Of a stretch of DNA of 7,716 nt, positions 6,514 through 7,716 are shown piece after piece. Below the pieces are notes generated by a model. The model saw only the letters and a program-made list of their open reading frames with translations, searched no databases and was not told the DNA's origin. Origin of the DNA: an uncultured Gemella sp. (GTDB lineage Bacteria > Bacillota > Bacilli > Staphylococcales > Gemellaceae); assembly GCA_927911745.1 (NCBI GenBank), contig CAKMQF010000005.1, positions 1 to 7,716 of the forward strand, written 5' to 3'. Position numbers and translations under genes: made by a program. The stretch's first letter is position 1, and the number at the start of each line of letters is the position of its first letter.

Positions 6514-7134
6514 CTATAGTCCTGCTTTATTGAAATTCTTAAAGTATAATTTTCTTCCTAGATATGTTCCTATTATTGAGAATATTATAGTAAAGACAAC
6601 TATAAAAATAAATGTATTCATATCTGTACTACTCATTACTAGATTTATCTTTTCATCTGAGTAATTTCTATTTTGAAGATGTTTCACGTATGAATCTTTC
6701 ATAAAGAACATTGGTAAAATAATCCCAATATTTCCTAGGTTGAAGAATAAGTATGATAAATATTCATTTCCATATCTGAATGCAATCTCCGCTAAAACTG
6801 CTGCAAAGATTAATACTATTCCACCCACTACCGAGTGACCAGAAACAGTCATAAAAATACCAATTATCGCAATCATAATAAATATAGCCATATTCTTATT
6901 AATCTTATTAAAAATTAAGCTATATACACTACCACACACTAATGCAGCTGTTATTGAAGTGTATGTTGCAAAATAAACTTTACCTCCAAATATAACTGAT
7001 GTCAATAGTGTAGAAATTCCAATACCTACCGCCATTACAAGAATTAATAATATTGTATAGAGACCTAATGTAATTAGATCTTTAATTTGTAAGTTCTTAT
7101 TATCTTCTTTATTTATATATTTTAATTCTGTCAT
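6514..7134 (-). CDS. Trep_Strep (MptD-like) putative ECF transporter S component
   Basis: This 206-residue protein has about six hydrophobic helices and resembles the Trep_Strep/MptD family of putative substrate-specific S components. Recognisable points are the GGKVYFATYTSI loop and helix (50-61), the small-residue stretch around SGHSVVGGIVLIFAAVLAE (98-116), and the sequence LSYLFFNLGNIGIILPMFFM followed by an acidic/basic tail. S components capture a vitamin, metal or other small nutrient and deliver it through the T component. No family member's ligand can be assigned from this sequence. It heads the dedicated ECF cassette, with T component and tandem ATPase downstream. The ATG lies 11 nt after the tpx stop, with GGGGTAAT as a modest ribosome binding site. 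The TM count is estimated by eye. Confidence 0.82.
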   Translation of the reverse strand: MTELKYINKEDNKNLQIKDLITLGLYTILLILVMAVGIGISTLLTSVIFGGKVYFATYTSITAALVCGSVYSLIFNKINKNMAIFIMIAIIGIFMTVSGHSVVGGIVLIFAAVLAEIAFRYGNEYLSYLFFNLGNIGIILPMFFMKDSYVKHLQNRNYSDEKINLVMSSTDMNTFIFIVVFTIIFSIIGTYLGRKLYFKNFNKAGL

Positions 7135-7145
7135 CGATTACCCCA

Positions 7146-7643
7146 CTATAGTTTTTTAAGAGCATCTAGAGCAGCCGTATAATTCGGTTCTTCTCCGATT
7201 TCTTCTAATACTTCTTTATAGCAGATAACTCCGTTCCCATCAAGTACAAACACAGAGCGTGTTAATAAACCTAATTCTTCAACTAAAAGACCATTATTGT
7301 TCTCAAAATCGCGATATTTATAGTCAGATACAGTAATTGCATTGTTTATTTCTTTATCAGCACAGAATCTACCTAAAGCAAACGGTAAATCTTTTGAAAC
7401 TGTTATTACTACAGTATCTGCCAAATCACAAACTTCTTTATTAAATTTAATTGTTTGTAAAGCACAAACACCAGTATCTACAGAAGGAAAAGTATTAACA
7501 ATAATTTTTTTACCTCTATAATCATCCAATTCAAATTCTGATAATGTTTTTGTTACTGCTCTAAAATTTGGAAATACATCACCAATATTTAACTTATCCT
7601 CAATTGTAACTGGAGTTCCTTTAAAGCTAATTGTTTTCTTCAT
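7146..7643 (-). CDS. tpx: Thiol peroxidase Tpx (atypical 2-Cys peroxiredoxin)
   Basis: Tpx reduces hydrogen peroxide and alkyl hydroperoxides in the cytoplasm and is recycled by thioredoxin. This 165-residue protein has the expected length and thioredoxin-like fold. The peroxidatic site is TFPSVDTGVC, with threonine 57 and cysteine 60, and the resolving cysteine is C94 in GRFC. A conserved arginine (129) precedes VFVLD. An additional cysteine at 72 is close to the active site region. The ATG is preceded by AGAGG about 9 nt upstream. It lies 11 nt before the ECF S-component gene, so readthrough from the tpx promoter is expected. The start of the transcription unit is at the right edge of the window, so an upstream neighbour cannot be excluded. 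Confidence 0.96.
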   Translation of the reverse strand: MKKTISFKGTPVTIEDKLNIGDVFPNFRAVTKTLSEFELDDYRGKKIIVNTFPSVDTGVCALQTIKFNKEVCDLADTVVITVSKDLPFALGRFCADKEINNAITVSDYKYRDFENNNGLLVEELGLLTRSVFVLDGNGVICYKEVLEEIGEEPNYTAALDALKKL

Positions 7644-7694
7644 AATTTATACCTCTTTATTTTATAATTTTTTCTGATAAAACTATCTACAACT

Positions 7695-7703
7695 ATGATA
7701 ACA
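7695..7703 (-). promoter_or_regulatory. Candidate extended -10 element upstream of tpx
   Basis: TGT followed by TATCAT (one mismatch to TATAAT) lies about 52 bp before the tpx start, on the minus strand. Any -35 box would fall mostly outside the window. The region between it and the gene is AT-rich with no clear operator; I see no convincing PerR-type palindrome. Confidence 0.35.
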
Positions 7704-7716
7704 TATTTCAATTAGA

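Overview
The window looks like chromosomal DNA from a low-GC member of the Bacilli. It is strongly AT-rich, lysine is mostly AAA, ribosome binding sites are AGGAGG-like, it has WhiA, and it carries a wall-anchored protein with a YSIRK signal and an LPXTG motif. A Gemella-like organism is my best guess from the gene content, but this is inference. Every gene I can support is on the minus strand, so the order of transcription runs from high to low coordinates.

From right to left: (i) tpx, an atypical 2-Cys thiol peroxidase, is followed at 11 nt by an energy-coupling-factor (ECF) transport operon. This holds a Trep_Strep/MptD-like substrate-binding S component, a T component 1 nt later, and a gene for a tandem two-domain ABC ATPase whose frame is broken twice. 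(ii) A spacer rich in TGAGTTAA/TTAACTCA inverted repeats, with a plausible promoter, leads into whiA and a NUDIX hydrolase gene; the pair forms a short operon ending in a hairpin. (iii) A single gene for a GltS-type sodium/glutamate symporter ends in a textbook intrinsic terminator. (iv) Just past that terminator lies a good promoter and a roughly 200-nt hairpin-rich leader. It precedes a surface-protein gene encoding a YSIRK signal, a period-4 Lys-Pro/Glu stalk, a folded region and LPKTG, and running off the left edge of the window.

The transporter genes should work together: S captures an unknown small nutrient, T couples, and the two-domain ATPase would power uptake, provided a full-length ATPase is made. 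WhiA is a DNA-binding regulator, the NUDIX protein a housekeeping or sanitising hydrolase, and GltS imports glutamate. No tRNA, rRNA, CRISPR array or insertion sequence was seen.

The most notable observation is that three reading frames are broken by exactly one extra A in an oligo-A run of the coding strand: one at the second to fifth codons of the surface-protein gene and two in the ATPase gene. At least six other A7 runs in neighbouring genes are in frame. The sequence alone cannot separate slipped-strand phase variation, gene decay, transcriptional slippage and homopolymer errors in the assembly. I did not find a convincing new multi-gene system beyond this.
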